Assembly: GCA_964017155.1 (NCBI GenBank)
Contig: OZ024861.1
Location: forward strand, 18,149,453-18,213,452
From: Oasisia sp. SBJ-2009
Taxonomy: Eukaryota; Annelida; Polychaeta; Sabellida; Siboglinidae
Direction: 5' to 3'
DNA: 64,000 nucleotides
Position 1 is the stretch's first letter. The number at the start of each line of letters is the position of its first letter. The notes under the pieces are model-generated. The model searched no databases, was not told the DNA's origin, and saw nothing but the letters and a program-made list of their open reading frames with translations. A program made the translations under genes and the position numbers. Shown here in pieces: positions 1-15,864 of the stretch.

Positions 1-3000
1 CAGCAAACACAGCACAACCATCACAGCAAACACAGCACAACCATCACAGCAAACACAACACAACCATCACAACAAACACACCACAACCATCACAGCAAAC
101 ACACCACAACCATCACAGCAAACACACCACAACCATCACAGCAAACACACCACAACCATCACAACACAACCATCACAGCAAACACACCACAACCATCACA
201 GCAAACACACGACAACCATCACAGCAAACACAACACAACAATCACAACAAACACGCACAACCATCACAGCAAACACAGCATAACCATCACAGCAAACACA
301 GCACAACCATCACAGCATAACCGTGACAGCAAACACAGCACGACTATCACAACAAACATGGCACAACCATCACAGCAAAAACAACATGACCATCACAACA
401 AACGCAGCGCAACCATCGCAGCAAACACACCACAACAGTCACAGCAAACACAGCACAACCATCACAGCAAACACAGCACAACCGTCACAGCAAACACAGC
501 ACAACCATCACAGCAAACACAGTATAACCATCACAGCAAGCATAGCACAACCATCACAGCAAACACACCACAACCATCACAGCAAACACACCACAACCAT
601 CACAGCAAACACACCACAACCATCACAGCAAACACAGCACAACCATCACAGCAAACACAGCACAACCATCACAGCAAACACAACACAACCATCACAACAA
701 ACACACCACAACCATCACAGCAAACACACCACAACCATCACAGCAAGCACACCACAACCATCACAGCAAACACACCACAACCATCACAACACAACCATCA
801 CAGCAAACACACCACAACCATCACAGCAAACACACGACAACCATCACAACACAACCATCACAGCAAACACACCACAACCATCACAGCAAACACAGCACAA
901 CCATCACAGCAAACACAGCACAACCATCACAGCACAACCATCACAGCAAACACAGCACAACCATCACAGCAAACACAGCACAACCATCACAGCAAACACA
1001 ACACCACAACCACCACAGCAAACACACCACAACCATCACAGCAAACACACCACAACCATCACAACACAACCATCACAGCAAACACACCACAACCATTACA
1101 GCAAACACAGCACAACCATCACAGCACAACCATCACAGCAAACACACCACAACCATCACAGCAAACACAGCACAACCATCAAAGCAAACACAGCACAACC
1201 ATCACAGCAAACACAGCATAACCATCACAGCAAACACAGCGCAACCATCACAGCAAACACAGCATAACCATCACAGCAAACACAGCACAACCATCACAGC
1301 ATAACCGTGACAGCAAACACAGCACGACTATCACAACAAACATGGCACAACCATCACAGCAAAAACAACATGACCATCACACCAAACGCAGCGCAACCAT
1401 CGCAGCAAACACACCACAACAGTCACAGCAAACACAGTATAACCATCACAGCAAGCATAGCACAACCATCACAGCAAACACACCACAACCATCACAGCAA
1501 ACACACCACAACCATCACAGCAAACACACCACAACCATCACAGCAGACACAGCACAACCATCACAGCAAACACAGCACAACCATCACAGCAAACACAACA
1601 CAACCATCACAACAAACACACCACAACCATCACAGCAAACACACCACAACCATCACAGCAAACACACCACAACCATCACAGCAAACACACCACAACCATC
1701 ACAACACAACCATCACAGCAAACACACCACAACCATCACAGCAAACACACGACAACCATCACAGCAAACACACCACAACCATCACAACACAACCACCACA
1801 GCAAACACACCACAACCATCACAGCAAACACAGCACAACCATCACAGCAAACACAGCACAATCATCACAGCACAACCATCACAGCAAACACAGCACAACC
1901 ATCACAGCAAACACAGCACAACCATCACAGCAAACACAACACCACAACCACCACAGCAAACACACCACAACCATCACAGCAAACACACCACAGCCATCAC
2001 AACACAACCATCACAGCAAACACACCACAACCATTACAGCAAACACAGCACAACCATCACAGCACAACCATCACAGCAAACACACCACAACCATCACAGC
2101 AAACACAGCACAACCATCACAGCAAACACAGCACAACCATCACAGCAAACACAGCACAACCATCACAGCAAACACAACACAACCATCACAGCAAACACAG
2201 CATAACCATCACAGCAAACACAGCGCAACCATCACAGCAAACACAGCACAACAATCACAGCAAACACAGCACAACCATCACAGCAAACACAACACAACCA
2301 TCACAGTAAACACAGCACAACCATCACAGCAAACACAGCACAACCATCACAGCAAACACAGCACAACCATCACAGCAAACACAGCATAACCATCACAGCA
2401 AACACAGCGCAACCATCACAGCAAACACAGCATAACCATCACCGCAAACACAGCACAACCATCACAGCAAACACAACACAACCATCACAGCAAACACAGC
2501 ATAACCATCACAGCAAACACAGCGCAACCATCACAGCAAACACAGCACAACAATCACAGCAAACACAGCACAACCATCACAGCAAACACAGCACAACCAC
2601 CACAGCAAACACAACACAACCATCACAGCAAACACAGCATAACCATCACAGCAAACACAGCGCAACCATCACAGCAAACACAGCACAACAATCACAGCAA
2701 ACACAGCGCAACCATCACAGCAAACACAGAACAACAATCACAGCAAACACAGTACAACCATCACAGCAAACACAACACAACCATCACAGCAAACACAGCA
2801 CAACCATCACAGCAAACACAGCACAACCATCACAGCAAACACAGCACAACCATCACAGCAAACACAGCATAACCATCACAGCAAACACAGCGCAACCATC
2901 ACAGCAAACACACCACAACCATCACAGCAAGCACAACACAACCATCACAGCAAACACAGCACAACCATCACAACAAACACAACACAACAATCACAACAAA

Positions 3001-6000
3001 CACGCGCAACCATCACAGCAAACACAGCATAACCATCACAGCAAACACAGCACAACCATCACAGCATAACCGTGACAGCAAACACAGAACGACTATCACA
3101 ACAAACATGGCACAACCATCACAGCAAAAACAACATGACCATCACAACAAACGCAGCGCAACCATCGCAGCAAACACACCACAACAGTCACAGCAAACAC
3201 AGCACAACCATCACAGCAAACACACCACAACCATCACAGCAAACACAGCACAACCATCACAGCAAACACAGCACAACCATCACAGCAAAACACAACACAA
3301 CCATCACAACAAAGACCCCCCCCCACCACCCAACCCATCACAGCAACACACTCGACAACCATCACATCACAGCATCACAACCATCAACAAGCAAACACCC
3401 CACAACCAGAAAATATAACAGCAACACACCGACAACCATCACACACCACAACCATCACAGCAAACACACGACAACCATCATAGCAAACACACCACAACCA
3501 TCACAACACAACCATCACAGCAAACACACCACAGCCATCACAGCAAACACAGCACAACCATCACAGCACAACCATCACAGCAAACACAGCACAATCATCA
3601 CAGCACAACCATCACAGCAAACACAGCACAACCATCACAGCAAACACAGCACAACCATCACAGCAAACACAACACCACAACCACCACAGCAAACACACCA
3701 CTACCATCACAGCAAACACACCACAGCCATCACAACACAACCATCACAGCAAACACACCACAACCATTACAGCAAACACAGCACAACCATCACAGCACAA
3801 CCATCACAGCAAACACAGCACAACCATCACAGCAAACACAGCACAACCATCACAGCAAACACAGCACAACCATCACAGCAAACACAACACAACCATCACA
3901 GCAAACACAGCATAACCATCACAGCAAACACAGCGCAACCATCACAGCAAACACAGCACAACAATCACAGCAAACACAGCACAACCATCACAGCAAACAC
4001 AACACAACCATCACAGTAAACACAGCACAACCATCACAGCAAACACAGCACAACCATCACAGCAAACACAGCACAACCATCACAGCAAACACAGCGCAAC
4101 CATCACAGCAAACACAGCATAACCATCACCGCAAACACAGCACAACCATCACAGCAAACACAACACAACCATCACAGCAAACACAGCATAACCATCACAG
4201 CAAACACAGCGCAACCATCACAGCAAACACAGCACAACAATCACAGCAAACACAGCACAACCATCACAGCAAACACAGCACAACCATCACAGCAAACACA
4301 ACACAACCATCACAGCAAACACAGCATAACCATCACAGCAAACACAGCGCAACCATCACAGCAAACACAGCACAACAATCACAGCAAACACAGCGCAACC
4401 ATCACAGCAAACACAGAACAACAATCACAGCAAACACAGCACAACCATCACAGCAAACACAACACAACCATCACAGCAAACACAGCACAACCATCACAGC
4501 AAACACAGCACAACCATCACAGCAAACACAGCACAACCATCACAGCAAACACAGCATAACCATCACAGCAAACACAGCGCAACCATCACAGCAAACACAC
4601 CACAACCATCACAGCAAGCACAACACAACCATCACAGCAAACACAGCACAACCATCACAACAAACACAACACAACAATCACAACAAACACGCACAACCAT
4701 CACAGCAAACACAGCAAAACCATCACAGCAAACACAGCACAACCATCACAGCATAACCGTGACAGCAAACACAGAACGACTATCACAACAAACATGGCAG
4801 AACCATCACAGCAAAAACAACATGACCATCACAACAAACGCAGCGCAACCATCGCAGCAAACACACCACAACAGTCACAGCAAACACAGCACAACCATCA
4901 CAGCAAACACACCACAACCATCACAGCAAACACAGCACAACCATCACAGCAAACACAGCACAACCATCACAGCAAACACAACACAACCATCACAACAAAC
5001 ACACCACAACCATCACAACAAACACACCACAACCATCACAGCAAACACACCACAACCATCACAGCAAACACCCCACAACCATCACAACACAACCATCACA
5101 GCAAACACACCACAACCATCACAGCAAACACACGACAACCATCACAGCAAACACACCACAACCATCACAACACAACCATCACAGCAAACACACCACAACC
5201 ATCACAGCAAACACAGCACAACCATCACAGCACAACCATCACAGCAAACACAGCACAACCATCACAGCAAACACAACACAACCATCACAGCAAACACAGC
5301 ATAACCATCACAGCAAACACAGCGCAACCATCACAGCAAACACAGCACAACAATCACAGCAAACACAGCACAACCATCACAGCAAACACAACACAACCAT
5401 CACAGTAAACACAGCACAACCATCACAGCAAACACAGCACAACCATCACAGCAAACACAGCACAACCATCACAGCAAACACAGCGCAACCATCACAGCAA
5501 ACACAGCATAACCATCACCGCAAACACAGCACAACCATCACAGCAAACACAACACAACCATCACAGCAAACACAGCATAACCATCACAGCAAACACAGCG
5601 CAACCATCACAGCAAACACAGCACAACAATCACAGCAAACACAGCACAACCATCACAGCAAACACAGCACAACCATCACAGCAAACACAACACAACCATC
5701 ACAGCAAACACAGCATAACCATCACAGCAAACACAGCGCAACCATCACAGCAAACACAGCACAACAATCACAGCAAACACAGCGCAACCATCACAGCAAA
5801 CACAGAACAACAATCACAGCAAACACAGCACAACCATCACAGCAAACACAACACAACCATCACAGCAAACACAGCACAACCATCACAGCAAACACAGCAC
5901 AACCATCACAGCAAACACAGCACAACCATCACAGCAAACACAGCATAACCATCACAGCAAACACAGCGCAACCATCACAGCAAACACACCACAACCATCA

Positions 6001-9000
6001 CAGCAAGCACAACACAACCATCACAGCAAACACAGCACAACCATCACAACAAACACAACACAACAATCACAACAAACACGCACAACCATCACAGCAAACA
6101 CAGCATAACCATCACAGCAAACACAGCGCAACCATCACAGCAAACACAGCATAACCATCACAGCAAACACAGCACAACCATCACAGCATAACCGTGACAG
6201 CAAACACAGCACGACTATCACAACAAACATGGCACAACCATCACAGCAAAAACAACATGACCATCACACCAAACGCAGCGCAACCATCGCAGCAAACACA
6301 CCACAACAGTCACAGCAAACACAGTATAACCATCACAGCAAGCATAGCACAACCATCACAGCAAACACACCACAACCATCACAGCAAACACACCACAACC
6401 ATCACAGCAAACACACCACAACCATCACAGCAAACACAGCACAACCATCACAGCAAACACAGCACAACCATCACAGCAAACACAACACAACCATCACAAC
6501 AAACACACCACAACCATCACAGCAAACACACCACAACCATCACAGCAAACACACCACAACCATCACAGCAAACACACCACAACCATCACAACACAACCAT
6601 CACAGCAAACACACCACAACCATCACAGCAAACACAGCACAACCATCACAGCAAACACAGCACAACCATCACAGCAAACACAACACAACCATCACAACAA
6701 ACACACCACAACCATCACAGCAAACACACCACAACCATCACAGCAAACACACCACAACCATCACCGCAAACACAGCACAACCATCACAGCAAACACAACA
6801 CAACCATCACAGCAAACACAGCATAACCATCACAGCAAACACAGCGCAACCATCACAGCAAACACAGCACAACAATCACAGCAAACACAGCACAACCATC
6901 ACAGCAAACACAGCACAACCATCACAGCAAACACAACACAACCATCACAGCAAACACAGCATAACCATCACAGCAAACACAGCGCAACCATCACAGCAAA
7001 CACAGCACAACAATCACAGCAAACACAGCGCAACCATCACAGCAAACACAGAACAACAATCACAGCAAACACAGCACAACCATCACAGCAAACACAACAC
7101 AACCATCACAGCAAACACAGCACAACCATCACAGCAAACACAGCACAACCATCACAGCAAACACAGCACAACCATCACAGCAAACACAGCATAACCATCA
7201 CAGCAAACACAGCGCAACCATCACAGCAAACACACCACAACCATCACAGCAAGCACAACACAACCATCACAGCAAACACAGCACAACCATCACAACAAAC
7301 ACAACACAACAATCACAACAAACACGCACAACCATCACAGCAAACACAGCATAACCATCACAGCAAACACAGCGCAACCATCACAGCAAACACAGCATAA
7401 CCATCACAGCAAACACAGCACAACCATCACAGCATAACCGTGACAGCAAACACAGCACGACTATCACAACAAACATGGCACAACCATCACAGCAAAAACA
7501 ACATGACCATCACACCAAACGCAGCGCAACCATCGCAGCAAACACACCACAACAGTCACAGCAAACACAGTATAACCATCACAGCAAGCATAGCACAACC
7601 ATCACAGCAAACACACCACAACCATCACAGCAAACACACCACAACCATCACAGCAAACACACCACAACCATCACAGCAAACACAGCACAACCATCACAGC
7701 AAACACAGCACAACCATCACAGCAAACACAACACAACCATCACAACAAACACACCACAACCATCACAGCAAACACACCACAACCATCACAGCAAACACAC
7801 CACAACCATCACAGCAAACACACCACAACCATCACAACACAACCATCACAGCAAACACACCACAACCATCACAGCAAACACACGACAACCATCACAGCAA
7901 ACACACCACAACCATCACAACACAACCATCACAGCAAACACACCACAACCATCACAGCAAACACAGCACAACCATCACAGCAAACACAGCACAATCATCA
8001 CAGCACAACCATCACAGCAAACACAGCACAACCATCACAGCAAACACAGCACAACCATCACAGCAAACACAACACCACAACCACCACAGCAAACACACCA
8101 CAACCATCACAGCAAACACACCACAGCCATCACAACACAACCATCACAGCAAACACACCACAACCATTACAGCAAACACAGCACAACCATCACAGCACAA
8201 CCATCACAGCAAACACACCACAACCATCACAGCAAACACAGCACAACCATCACAGCAAACACAGCACAACCATCACAGCAAACACAGCACAACCATCACA
8301 GCAAACACAACACAACCATCACAGCAAACACAGCATAACCATCACAGCAAACACAGCGCAACCATCACAGCAAACACAGCACAACAATCACAGCAAACAC
8401 AGCACAACCATCACAGCAAACACAACACAACCATCACAGTAAACACAGCACAACCATCACAGCAAACACAGCACAACCATCACAGCAAACACAGCACAAC
8501 CATCACAGCAAACACAGCATAACCATCACAGCAAACACAGCGCAACCATCACAGCAAACACAGCATAACCATCACCGCAAACACAGCACAACCATCACAG
8601 CAAACACAACACAACCATCACAGCAAACACAGCATAACCATCACAGCAAACACAGCGCAACCATCACAGCAAACACAGCACAACAATCACAGCAAACACA
8701 GCACAACCATCACAGCAAACACAGCACAACCACCACAGCAAACACAACACAACCATCACAGCAAACACAGCATAACCATCACAGCAAACACAGCGCAACC
8801 ATCACAGCAAACACAGCACAACAATCACAGCAAACACAGCGCAACCATCACAGCAAACACAGAACAACAATCACAGCAAACACAGTACAACCATCACAGC
8901 AAACACAACACAACCATCACAGCAAACACAGCACAACCATCACAGCAAACACAGCACAACCATCACAGCAAACACAGCACAACCATCACAGCAAACACAG

Positions 9001-12000
9001 CATAACCATCACAGCAAACACAGCGCAACCATCACAGCAAACACACCACAACCATCACAGCAAGCACAACACAACCATCACAGCAAACACAGCACAACCA
9101 TCACAACAAACACAACACAACAATCACAACAAACACGCGCAACCATCACAGCAAACACAGCATAACCATCACAGCAAACACAGCACAACCATCACAGCAT
9201 AACCGTGACAGCAAACACAGAACGACTATCACAACAAACATGGCACAACCATCACAGCAAAAACAACATGACCATCACAACAAACGCAGCGCAACCATCG
9301 CAGCAAACACACCACAACAGTCACAGCAAACACAGCACAACCATCACAGCAAACACACCACAACCATCACAGCAAACACAGCACAACCATCACAGCAAAC
9401 ACAGCACAACCATCACAGCAAACACAACACAACCATCACAACAAACACACCACATCCATCACAACAAACACACCACAACCATCACAGCAAACACACCACA
9501 ACCATCACAGCAAACACCCCACAACCATCACAGCAAACACACCACAACCATCACAACACAACCATCACAGCAAACACACCACAACCATCACAGCAAACAC
9601 ACGACAACCATCATAGCAAACACACCACAACCATCACAACACAACCATCACAGCAAACACACCACAACCATCACAGCAAACACAGCACAACCATCACAGC
9701 ACAACCATCACAGCAAACACAGCACAATCATCACAGCACAACCATCACAGCAAACACAGCACAACCATCACAGCAAACACAGCACAACCATCACAGCAAA
9801 CACAACACCACAACCACCACAGCAAACACACCACTACCATCACAGCAAACACACCACAGCCATCACAACACAACCATCACAGCAAACACACCACAACCAT
9901 TACAGCAAACACAGCACAACCATCACAGCACAACCATCACAGCAAACACAGCACAACCATCACAGCAAACACAGCACAACCATCACAGTAAACACAGCAC
10001 AACCATCACAGCAAACAAAGCACAACCATCACAGCAAACACAGCACAACCATCACAGCAAACACAGCATAACCATCACAGCAAACACAGCGCAACCATCA
10101 CAGCAAACACAGCATAACCATCACCGCAAACACAGCACAACCATCACAGCAAACACAACACAACCATCACAGCAAACACAGCATAACCATCACAGCAAAC
10201 ACAGCGCAACCATCACAGCAAACACAGCACAACAATCACAGCAAACACAGCACAACCATCACAGCAAACACAGCACAACCACCACAGCAAACACAACACA
10301 ACCATCACAGCAAACACAGCATAACCATCACAGCAAACACAGCGCAACCATCACAGCAAACACAGCACAACAATCACAGCAAACACAGCGCAACCATCAC
10401 AGCAAACACAGAACAACAATCACAGCAAACACAGTACAACCATCACAGCAAACACAACACAACCATCACAGCAAACACAGCACAACCATCACAGCAAACA
10501 CAGCACAACCATCACAGCAAACACAGCACAACCATCACAGCAAACACAGCATAACCATCACAGCAAACACAGCGCAACCATCACAGCAAACACACCACAA
10601 CCATCACAGCAAGCACAACACAACCATCACAGCAAACACAGCACAACCATCACAACAAACACAACACAACAATCACAACAAACACGCGCAACCATCACAG
10701 CAAACACAGCATAACCATCACAGCAAACACAGCACAACCATCACAGCATAACCGTGACAGCAAACACAGAACGACTATCACAACAAACATGGCACAACCA
10801 TCACAGCAAAAACAACATGACCATCACAACAAACGCAGCGCAACCATCGCAGCAAACACACCACAACAGTCACAGCAAACACAGCACAACCATCACAGCA
10901 AACACACCACAACCATCACAGCAAACACAGCACAACCATCACAGCAAACACAGCACAACCATCACAGCAAACACAACACAACCATCACAACAAACACACC
11001 ACATCCATCACAACAAACACACCACAACCATCACAGCAAACACACCACAACCATCACAGCAAACACCCCACAACCATCACAGCAAACACACCACAACCAT
11101 CACAACACAACCATCACAGCAAACACACCACAACCATCACAGCAAACACACGACAACCATCATAGCAAACACACCACAACCATCACAACACAACCATCAC
11201 AGCAAACACACCACAACCATCACAGCAAACACAGCACAACCATCACAGCACAACCATCACAGCAAACACAGCACAATCATCACAGCACAACCATCACAGC
11301 AAACACAGCACAACCATCACAGCAAACACAGCACAACCATCACAGCAAACACAACACCACAACCACCACAGCAAACACACCACTACCATCACAGCAAACA
11401 CACCACAGCCATCACAACACAACCATCACAGCAAACACACCACAACCATTACAGCAAACACAGCACAACCATCACAGCACAACCATCACAGCAAACACAG
11501 CACAACCATCACAGCAAACACAGCACAACCATCACAGCAAACACAGCACAACCATCACAGCAAACACAACACAAACATCACAGCAAACACAGCATAACCA
11601 TCACAGCAAACACAGCGCAACCATCACAGCAAACACAGCACAACAATCACAGCAAACACAGCACAACCATCACAGCAAACACAACACAACCATCACAGTA
11701 AACACAGCACAACCATCACAGCAAACACAGCACAACCATCACAGCAAACACAGCACAACCATCACAGCAAACACAGCGCAACCATCACAGCAAACACAGC
11801 ATAACCATCACCGCAAACACAGCACAACCATCACAGCAAACACAACACAACCATCACAGCAAACACAGCATAACCATCACAGCAAACACAGCGCAACCAT
11901 CACAGCAAACACAGCACAACAATCACAGCAAACACAGCACAACCATCACAGCAAACACAGCACAACCATCACAGCAAACACAACACAACCATCACAGCAA

Positions 12001-15000
12001 ACACAGCATAACCATCACAGCAAACACAGCGCAACCATCACAGCAAACACAGCACAACAATCACAGCAAACACAGCGCAACCATCACAGCAAACACAGAA
12101 CAACAATCACAGCAAACACAGCACAACCATCACAGCAAACACAACACAACCATCACAGCAAACACAGCACAACCATCACAGCAAACACAGCACAACCATC
12201 ACAGCAAACACAGCACAACCATCACAGCAAACACAGCATAACCATCACAGCAAACACAGCGCAACCATCACAGCAAACACACCACAACCATCACAGCAAG
12301 CACAACACAACCATCACAGCAAACACAGCACAACCATCACAACAAACACAACACAACAATCACAACAAACACGCACAACCATCACAGCAAACACAGCAAA
12401 ACCATCACAGCAAACACAGCACAACCATCACAGCATAACCGTGACAGCAAACACAGAACGACTATCACAACAAACATGGCAGAACCATCACAGCAAAAAC
12501 AACATGACCATCACAACAAACGCAGCGCAACCATCGCAGCAAACACACCACAACAGTCACAGCAAACACAGCACAACCATCACAGCAAACACACCACAAC
12601 CATCACAGCAAACACAGCACAACCATCACAGCAAACACAGCACAACCATCACAGCAAACACAACACAACCATCACAACAAACACACCACAACCATCACAA
12701 CAAACACACCACAACCATCACAGCAAACACACCACAACCATCACAGCAAACACCCCACAACCATCACAACACAACCATCACAGCAAACACACCACAACCA
12801 TCACAGCAAACACACGACAACCATCACAGCAAACACACCACAACCATCACAACACAACCATCACAGCAAACACACCACAACCATCACAGCAAACACAGCA
12901 CAACCATCACAGCACAACCATCACAGCAAACACAGCACAACCATCACAGCAAACACAACACAACCATCACAGCAAACACAGCATAACCATCACAGCAAAC
13001 ACAGCGCAACCATCACAGCAAACACAGCACAACAATCACAGCAAACACAGCACAACCATCACAGCAAACACAACACAACCATCACAGTAAACACAGCACA
13101 ACCATCACAGCAAACACAGCACAACCATCACAGCAAACACAGCACAACCATCACAGCAAACACAGCGCAACCATCACAGCAAACACAGCATAACCATCAC
13201 CGCAAACACAGCACAACCATCACAGCAAACACAACACAACCATCACAGCAAACACAGCATAACCATCACAGCAAACACAGCGCAACCATCACAGCAAACA
13301 CAGCACAACAATCACAGCAAACACAGCACAACCATCACAGCAAACACAGCACAACCATCACAGCAAACACAACACAACCATCACAGCAAACACAGCATAA
13401 CCATCACAGCAAACACAGCGCAACCATCACAGCAAACACAGCACAACAATCACAGCAAACACAGCGCAACCATCACAGCAAACACAGAAGAACAATCACA
13501 GCAAACACAGCACAACCATCACAGCAAACACAACACAACCATCACAGCAAACACAGCACAACCATCACAGCAAACACAGCACAACCATCACAGCAAACAC
13601 AGCACAACCATCACAGCAAACACAGCATAACCATCACAGCAAACACAGCGCAACCATCACAGCAAACACACCACAACCATCACAGCAAGCACAACACAAC
13701 CATCACAGCAAACACAGCACAACCATCACAACAAACACAACACAACAATCACAACAAACACGCACAACCATCACAGCAAACACAGCATAACCATCACAGC
13801 AAACACAGCACAACCATCACAGCATAACCGTGACAGCAAACACAGAACGACTATCACAACAAACATGGCAGAACCATCACAGCAAAAACAACATGACCAT
13901 CACAACAAACGCAGCGCAACCATCGCAGCAAACACACCACAACAGTCACAGCAAACACAGCACAACCATCACAGCAAACACACCACAACCATCACAGCAA
14001 ACACAGCACAACCATCACAGCAAACACAGCACAACCATCACAGCAAACACAACACAACCATCACAACAAACACACCACAACCATCACAACAAACACACCA
14101 CAACCATCACAGCAAACACACCACAACCATCACAGCAAACACCCCACAACCATCACAACACAACCATCACAGCAAACACACCACAACCATCACAGCAAAC
14201 ACACGACAACCATCACAGCAAACACACCACAACCATCACAACACAACCATCACAGCAAACACACCACAACCATCACAGCAAACACAGCACAACCATCACA
14301 GCACAACCATCACAGCAAACACAGCACAACCATCACAGCAAACACAGCACAACCATCACAGCAAACACAACACCACAACCACCACAGCAAACACACCACA
14401 ACCATCACAGCAAACACAACACAACCATCACAGCAAACACACCACAACCATCACAACACAACCATCACAGCAAACACACCACAACCATTACAGCAAACAC
14501 AGCACAACCATCACAGCACAACCATCACAGCAAACACACCACAACCATCACAGCAAACACAGCACAACCATCACAGCAAACACAGCACAACCATCACAGC
14601 AAACACAGCGCAACCATCACAGCAAACACAGCACAACAATCACAGCAAACACAGCACAACCATCACAGCAAACACAACACAACCATCACAGTAAACAGAG
14701 CACAACCATCACAGCAAACACAGCACAACCATCACAGCAAACACAGCACAACCATCACAGCAAACACAGCATAGCCATCACAGCAAACACAGCGCAACCA
14801 TCACAGCAAACACAGCACAACAATCACAGCAAACACAGCGCAACCATCACAGCAAACACACCACAACCATCACAGCAAGCACAACACAACCATCACAGCA
14901 AACACAGCACAACCATCACAACAAACACAACACAACCATCACAACAAACACGCACAACCATCACAGCAAACACAGCATAACCATCACAGCAAACACAGCA

Positions 15001-15073
15001 CAACCATCACAGCATAACCGTCACAGCAAACACAGCACGACTATCACAACAAACATGGCACAACCATCACAGC
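1..15073. repeat. 23-bp minisatellite, block I, with higher-order repeats
   Basis: Head-to-tail 23-bp units (for example positions 1-23 and 24-46) contain the core CAACCATCACAGCAAACAC. Common variants change AGCAC to ACCAC, AACAC, AGCGC or AGCAT, and some units are shortened by 9 bp to 14 bp. The + strand is nearly all A and C. A diagnostic block with CCGTGACAGC, ACGACTATCACAAC, CATGGCA and AACAACATGACC starts each higher-order unit; its GTG lies at 323, 1307, 3072, 4759, 6194, 7440, 9205, 10754, 12441 and 13830. Unit lengths are 984, 1765, 1687, 1435, 1246, 1765, 1549, 1687 and 1389 bp. Several differences are multiples of 23 (1687-1549=138; 1435-1389=46), as expected from unequal exchange in register. 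The open frames of 180-550 codons here only reflect a stop-free unit read in all three phases, and they end where a CATAACC variant supplies TAA. Confidence 0.97.
3286..3450. other. disordered segment inside a higher-order repeat unit
   Basis: The 23-bp register breaks down here: there is a run of ten C at about 3316, then CCACCACCCAACCC, ACTCGACAACC, AGAAAATATAACAG and several one- or two-base gains and losses. The same place in the sister unit that starts at 10,754 is clean repeat. Both higher-order units are still 1,687 bp long. Scattered single-base indels in a sequence of unchanged length look like uncorrected long-read consensus rather than evolved divergence. Real local decay is the alternative. 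Confidence 0.6.
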
Positions 15074-15404
15074 AAACATTGTCAGCACAACTGTCACAGC
15101 AAACATTGTCAGCACAACTGTGGCAGCCAACACTGTCAACACAACCATCACAGCAAACATTGTCAGCACGACTATCACAGCAAACACTGTCAACACAACC
15201 ATCACAGCAAACATTGTCAGCACAACTGTCACAGTAAACACTCAATGCAACCATCAAAGCAAACATTGTCAGCTCAACTATGACAGCAAACACTGTCAAC
15301 ACAAGCATCACAGCAAACATTGTCAGCACAACTGTGACAGCAAACACTGTCATCACAACCATCACAGCAAACACTGTCAATGGAAACATCACAGCAAAGA
15401 TAGT
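15074..15404. repeat. transition repeats upstream of exon cassette 1
   Basis: The 23-bp array passes into related units of about 25-27 bp in which ACATTGTCAGC or ACACTGTCAAC replaces the usual ACACAGC, alternating with ACAACTGTCACAGC or ACAACTGTGACAGC. The block always lies directly 5' of the exon cassette. It recurs at about 17,590, 27,708, 45,202 and 48,951, and in shortened form without a cassette at about 30,231, 38,426 and 47,725. Minus-strand open frames rich in VFAVMVVLT are translations of this repeat. Confidence 0.9.
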
Positions 15405-15864
15405 ATAACAATAAGAGCAAATCATTCTTAACATAGTCAAACACGCTGTACAAATAATGTTTACAATTTACATGTGAGTTTTTGCAAGATAATTGTAGTT
15501 TAATATAGATCAATCAAATTGAATTTACATGTGAGTTTTTGCAAGATAATTGTAGTTTTATATAGATAAATCAAATTGAGAACATGTTACTATAACATTC
15601 ACTGTATCTTTGTAGATATTTAATGTTTTCTCATTATCATAGTGTTGGTTAGTTTCACACCACACAAATGAGTCTGATGTTGCTTTCATCTTTATCCCTG
15701 TTTTCCCTGGTGAGGCTGACTTTGTTTCTTTCTCTTCTCTCACAATTAGTACGAAGAGGAACGGAATTAAACATCTTTGGGCGACACAATGCAGCATCCA
15801 CGGATGATGGTGCTCTCAGTTGCACAATGCCAAGACTGAGGAGTGCAAGAGAAGGTGAGGACAA
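15405..15864 (+). repeat. exon cassette copy 1 (non-satellite island)
   Basis: A block of about 460 bp interrupts the array. It holds AT-rich intron sequence, a 57-bp unit present twice in tandem (about 15,467-15,580, starting TTTACATGTGAGTTTTTG), a pyrimidine-rich tract, one candidate exon and its donor. It is near-identical to the blocks at 18,057, 28,039, 45,533 and 49,418. Copies 1, 3 and 4 share GTATAACAATAAG at the left edge; copies 2 and 5 have GTATGACAATAAG. Copy 1 alone has CACGCTG near 15,445 where the others have CACACTG. Confidence 0.93.
15750..15854 (+). CDS. candidate 105-nt symmetric exon, copy 1, of an unidentified gene
   Basis: Product not recognised. The exon follows TTTCTTTCTCTTCTCTCACAATTAG, an acceptor with a strong pyrimidine tract, and ends before GTGAGG, a near-consensus donor. 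Only one frame is open: its first two bases complete a codon begun in the preceding exon and its last base starts the next codon, so it is phase 1-1. The other two frames meet TAA or TGA inside the exon. It encodes 34 whole codons plus split codons, including RRGTELNIFGRHNAASTDDG and ALSCTMPRLRSARE, a basic serine-containing segment without cysteine motifs or membrane character. At 105 nt it can be skipped or repeated without frame change. Its final G plus the CC that opens the exon at 50,877 makes an Ala codon, so the two join in frame. The sequence is the same in all five copies. Transcription is inferred, not seen. Confidence 0.68.

Noticed and set aside
323..14980. Many + strand open frames of 180-550 codons rich in His, Asn, Gln and Thr with a 23-residue period
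   Set aside because: Three 23-bp units are 69 bp, so a stop-free unit gives a 23-residue repeat automatically. Overlapping frames are open together, starts are not conserved Met contexts, and frames end wherever a CATAACC unit occurs.
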